This document shows, piece after piece, positions 54,628-64,000 of a stretch of 64,000 nt of DNA. The translations under genes and the position numbers were made by a program. This DNA comes from Actinocatenispora thailandica (GTDB lineage Bacteria; Actinomycetota; Actinomycetes; Mycobacteriales; Micromonosporaceae), in the NCBI RefSeq assembly GCF_016865425.1, contig NZ_AP023355.1, positions 5,888,198 to 5,952,197 on the forward strand. The letters are read 5' to 3'. The notes beneath the pieces were generated by a model. It ran no database searches, had not been told where the DNA came from, and was given only the letters and a program-made list of their open reading frames with translations. Each line of letters opens with the position of its first letter. Positions within the stretch are counted from its first letter, which is position 1.

Positions 54628-55011
54628 TCAGTTCACGTCCGAGCCGTACCGGACGCCGGTGCCACCGCCCGAGCCTCCCAGATGGAAGATCGCCAGGACG
54701 ATCCCGACCACGATCACCGCGACCGCCACCAGCAACGCCAGCCGAGCCAGCCGGGTGCCGATGCGCAGCGGCGCCACGCCGGTGAGGAAACCACCCGAGG
54801 CGCGCATCTCCGCCTCGGCACTGCGGGCCAGCAGCAACGCGAACCCGGCCGGCAACGCGCCGGCCACCACCGGCGAGAACAGCAGGCCGATCGCCGCCAG
54901 CCAGACCACCGCGACGGCCTTGGTCGACCTGGTCGGATCGGGGTCCTGCGGGTGCCGGCGCGGGGTGGTCGGCTCGGCGCCGACCGGCGCCGGACCACCT
55001 GCTGGAATCAA
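54628..55011 (-). CDS. small membrane protein of unknown function
   Basis: 127 residues from a TTG at 55011, with GGGGG 6 nt upstream; no ATG or GTG suits better. A 30-residue Pro-rich polar start is followed by a long hydrophobic hairpin (KAVAVVWLAAIGLLFSPVVAGALPAGFALLLA), an amphipathic loop and a last helix (LALLVAVAVIVVGIVLAIFHLGG). The plan resembles the membrane half of DUF4190-like proteins. It sits between rpoC and the DUF4190 gene. Start uncertain. Confidence 0.65.
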   Translation of the reverse strand: MIPAGGPAPVGAEPTTPRRHPQDPDPTRSTKAVAVVWLAAIGLLFSPVVAGALPAGFALLLARSAEAEMRASGGFLTGVAPLRIGTRLARLALLVAVAVIVVGIVLAIFHLGGSGGGTGVRYGSDVN

Positions 55012-55177
55012 CCGAATCCCCCTGTCTCGGCGGTCGGTGTGAGTCCGGCCGCACCGTAGCGCCCAACGTACCCGGCGAACCTGAGCGGCACCCAGCAGCC
55101 GGGCGCGGCGCGGGGTGTCCGCGAAACGTGGCCGAGCCGGCGCGAGACGCGTCGCCGGCCCCGTGGCTCTCGACCGG

Positions 55178-55246
55178 ACCGCCCCACGGAGGGCGGCCGA
55201 ACCGCCCCACGGAGGGCGACCGAACCGCCCCACGGAGGGCGGCCGG
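55178..55246. repeat. 23-bp tandem repeat, three copies
   Basis: Units at 55178, 55201 and 55224, each containing CCGCCC-CACGGA-GGGCGG, so each can form a 6-bp hairpin. It lies downstream of the rpoC terminator in a gap without genes. Confidence 0.85.
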
Positions 55247-55284
55247 ACCGGCACCCGCCCGCACGGCGGGCGGCAACGGGAAAC

Positions 55285-55326
55285 GGCGCGGGCCGCCGGC
55301 ACCCGAAGGTACCGACGGCCCGCGCC
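55285..55326 (-). terminator. terminator after rpoC
   Basis: GGCGCGGGCCG (55285-55295) pairs perfectly with CGGCCCGCGCC (55316-55326), 68 nt past the rpoC stop. The 20-nt loop is large. Confidence 0.7.
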
Positions 55327-55393
55327 CTGTGTCCCGCTGGCCGGCGGCCGAAACCACCAGCCGAACCCGACGGCCGGAGCCGCCCGGGTCGCG

Positions 55394-59284
<3,891 letters not shown>

Positions 59285-59363
59285 TTGTGGTCAGTCCCCT
59301 TTGGGTTGTGGCCGGACGGTGTGCACGCCGCCCGGCCGGTGGTATCGGCCGCTGTCGTCGGGA

Positions 59364-59389
59364 TACCGGGGCGCCGGAGCGCCCCGGTA
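59364..59389 (-). terminator. hairpin between rpoB and rpoC (possible attenuator)
   Basis: TACCGGGGCGC (59364-59374) pairs perfectly with GCGCCCCGGTA (59379-59389) over a 4-nt loop, just past the rpoB stop. Since rpoC must be expressed it is probably partial termination or a processing site. Confidence 0.6.
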
Positions 59390-59396
59390 CAACCAC

Positions 59397-62825
<3,429 letters not shown>

Positions 62826-62970
62826 GATGCGTCCTTCCGAGGACCTGTCAGCGACGGCCGTTTCGCGCGCACCCCAAACGACTCCCCAAAAACCGCCCAA
62901 ATGGGGCCCCAAGACAGGGTCAATCAGACAATTTCGGCGAGCTCGAAGTTGGAAGGCAGCGCAAACTAGC

Positions 62971-62999
62971 AGTGTAGCCGAACGGCCCACCGCTGTCCA
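62971..62999 (-). promoter_or_regulatory. promoter of rpoB-rpoC
   Basis: On the minus strand: -35 TGGACA (62999-62994), 17-nt spacer, -10 TACACT (62976-62971). Predicted start near 62964, leaving a leader of about 139 nt. No rplJ-rplL genes are in front of rpoB in this window. Nothing else recognised in 63000-63253. Confidence 0.6.
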
Positions 63000-63253
63000 G
63001 GCCAGGCCGCGGCTGGCGCCAACCGCGCCCTGGAGGAGACGCCTCCGAGCACAACACCAACTCTCGTTCGGCCGGCTTCCGCGCGATGCAGAGGCAGCTA
63101 GGGATCAGCGTGCCTGGATACCACTGGGTCGTCAAGGGCTGGCACGCGGTCAACATGCCCGGAAACCCGAATCGGCGAACCAGACAACCGTCGGTAGAGC
63201 GGCGAAAGCCGACTGCAATCACAACTCACCCCCGACCGTGGCCGGAACCGCCA

Positions 63254-64000
63254 TCAGATCGCAGTGACCTTCGTCACCTTCCACTTGCCGGCCATCGGAG
63301 TCATGGTCAGCACGACCCGGTTCTGGTCGACCTTCTGGCCGGTGATCGTCGTGTTCTGCTTGTACTGGTCGACGTAGAGCAGCAACACGACCCGGTCGGC
63401 CTGCGCGGACACCACGCTGGTCGCCGACACCCGCGCGGTCAGGATCGCCTTCTGCTTCACCGCGTACTTCTTCAGCGACGCCGTCGTCTTGGCGTACTTC
63501 TTCGCGAAGCTGCCACCCAGGTACGGCTTGGCCCGCCGCACGCTCGCGTCGAAGGTGCGGTAGTCGTACGACAGGAGCGCTGGCGCGGCGGCCTGCGCCG
63601 CGGACACCGCGTCGTCCCGCGCCTGCTCGACCGCGTCGTCACGCAGGTGCAGCCACCAGGCGCCACCACCGGCGGCGAGCGCCAGCACCGCGAGAACACC
63701 GACGATCACGATCGCCCGGTGGGTGCGCTCGAGTGCGCGTTCCGCACGACGTCGACGCGCCAGCGCTGCCTTGCCCGCCTTGCCGGCGCGGCCGCCGGGC
63801 TTGCCGGCCGGGCCGGACCTGCCGGCCTTCCCGGACTTGCCGGCGCCCGACGTCTTCCCGCCACGGGCGCCTGCGCCCAGCCGGGCCGGTGCCTTCACCG
63901 GCGGCCGGCTCGGCTTCGCCTTCCCGGTCTTCGACCCCGCACCGGGGTCCGCGACCACCCCGGCGTCCCGGTCCGCATCACCCGCGTCGTCCGCGGCGTA
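63254..64000 (-). CDS. Mce-associated-type membrane protein, 5' end may lie beyond window
   Basis: The frame is open to the window end. A GTG at 63958 is possible, but the codons beyond it (Asp/Ala-rich) look like continuing protein. A Lys/Gly/Ala/Pro-rich cytosolic arm is followed by one membrane helix (AIVIVGVLAVLALAAGGGAWWL). The outer domain is AVEQARDDAVSAAQAAAPALLSYDYRTFDASVRRAKPYLGGSFAKKY, the pattern of Mce-associated membrane proteins (VirB8/NTF2-like fold) that accompany Mce lipid importers. The mce genes, if present, would be upstream, outside this window. Confidence 0.75.
   Translation of the reverse strand, partial: YAADDAGDADRDAGVVADPGAGSKTGKAKPSRPPVKAPARLGAGARGGKTSGAGKSGKAGRSGPAGKPGGRAGKAGKAALARRRRAERALERTHRAIVIVGVLAVLALAAGGGAWWLHLRDDAVEQARDDAVSAAQAAAPALLSYDYRTFDASVRRAKPYLGGSFAKKYAKTTASLKKYAVKQKAILTARVSATSVVSAQADRVVLLLYVDQYKQNTTITGQKVDQNRVVLTMTPMAGKWKVTKVTAI

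Overview
This is a very GC-rich window from an actinobacterium. The family is probably Micromonosporaceae or a close relative. That placement rests on codon use, many GTG and TTG starts, mycothiol-type and Mce-associated protein families, and the rpoB-rpoC / rpsL-rpsG-fusA-tuf / S10-spc-alpha gene order. No species can be named from the sequence alone.

Layout. Positions 1-8.5 kb are accessory: two Hsp70-like ATPase genes (one cut by the window edge), an aldo/keto reductase, two paralogous saccharopine-dehydrogenase-like oxidoreductases, a LysR regulator and a GlxA/AraC-type regulator. 8.5-15.4 kb carries glmS and glmM (UDP-GlcNAc precursor synthesis), a YciI-like protein, a drug/metabolite exporter with a divergent LysR, and rplM-rpsI. 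15.7-28.1 kb is accessory again: an MFS transporter, two tandem DUF5925-type AAA+ ATPases, an ABC-F ATPase, an RsmC-like methyltransferase, a Pro/Gly-rich membrane protein, regulators (two genes here are frameshifted), an exporter and a conserved hypothetical. 28.1-28.64 kb is a compact non-coding transcription unit, described below. 28.7-63 kb is an almost unbroken minus-strand block of core expression genes. Read in transcription order it runs rpoB, rpoC, two small membrane proteins, rpsL-rpsG-fusA-tuf, rpsJ-rplC-rplD-rplW-rplB-rpsS-rplV-rpsC-rplP-rpmC-rpsQ, rplN-rplX-rplE-rpsZ-rpsH-rplF-rplR-rpsE-rpmD-rplO, secY-adk-map, a DUF1707 protein, infA-rpmJ-rpsM-rpsK-rpsD-rpoA-rplQ and truA. The right edge holds a Mce-associated-type membrane protein.

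The most unusual element is at 28.1-28.64 kb. A promoter-like sequence and a 12-bp terminator hairpin bracket three tRNA-like units in which the 3' half of the cloverleaf precedes the 5' half. Acceptor stems pair only within each permuted unit (7/7, 7/7 and 6/7 pairs), and so do the anticodon stems (4/5, 5/5 and 5/5). The conventional order gives no pairing. These look like circularly permuted tRNA or tRNA-like genes, which I do not know as an established bacterial class.

Other points. The S10 and str operons share an identical 27-nt leader element. Two genes, adk and the DUF4190 gene, have their Shine-Dalgarno sequence in or abutting copies of a related dispersed repeat. Many accessory genes look leaderless (TANNNT 6-7 nt before ATG). 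Four genes, including essential rplP, appear frameshifted by single bases, which points to sequence errors in this assembly as much as to gene decay.
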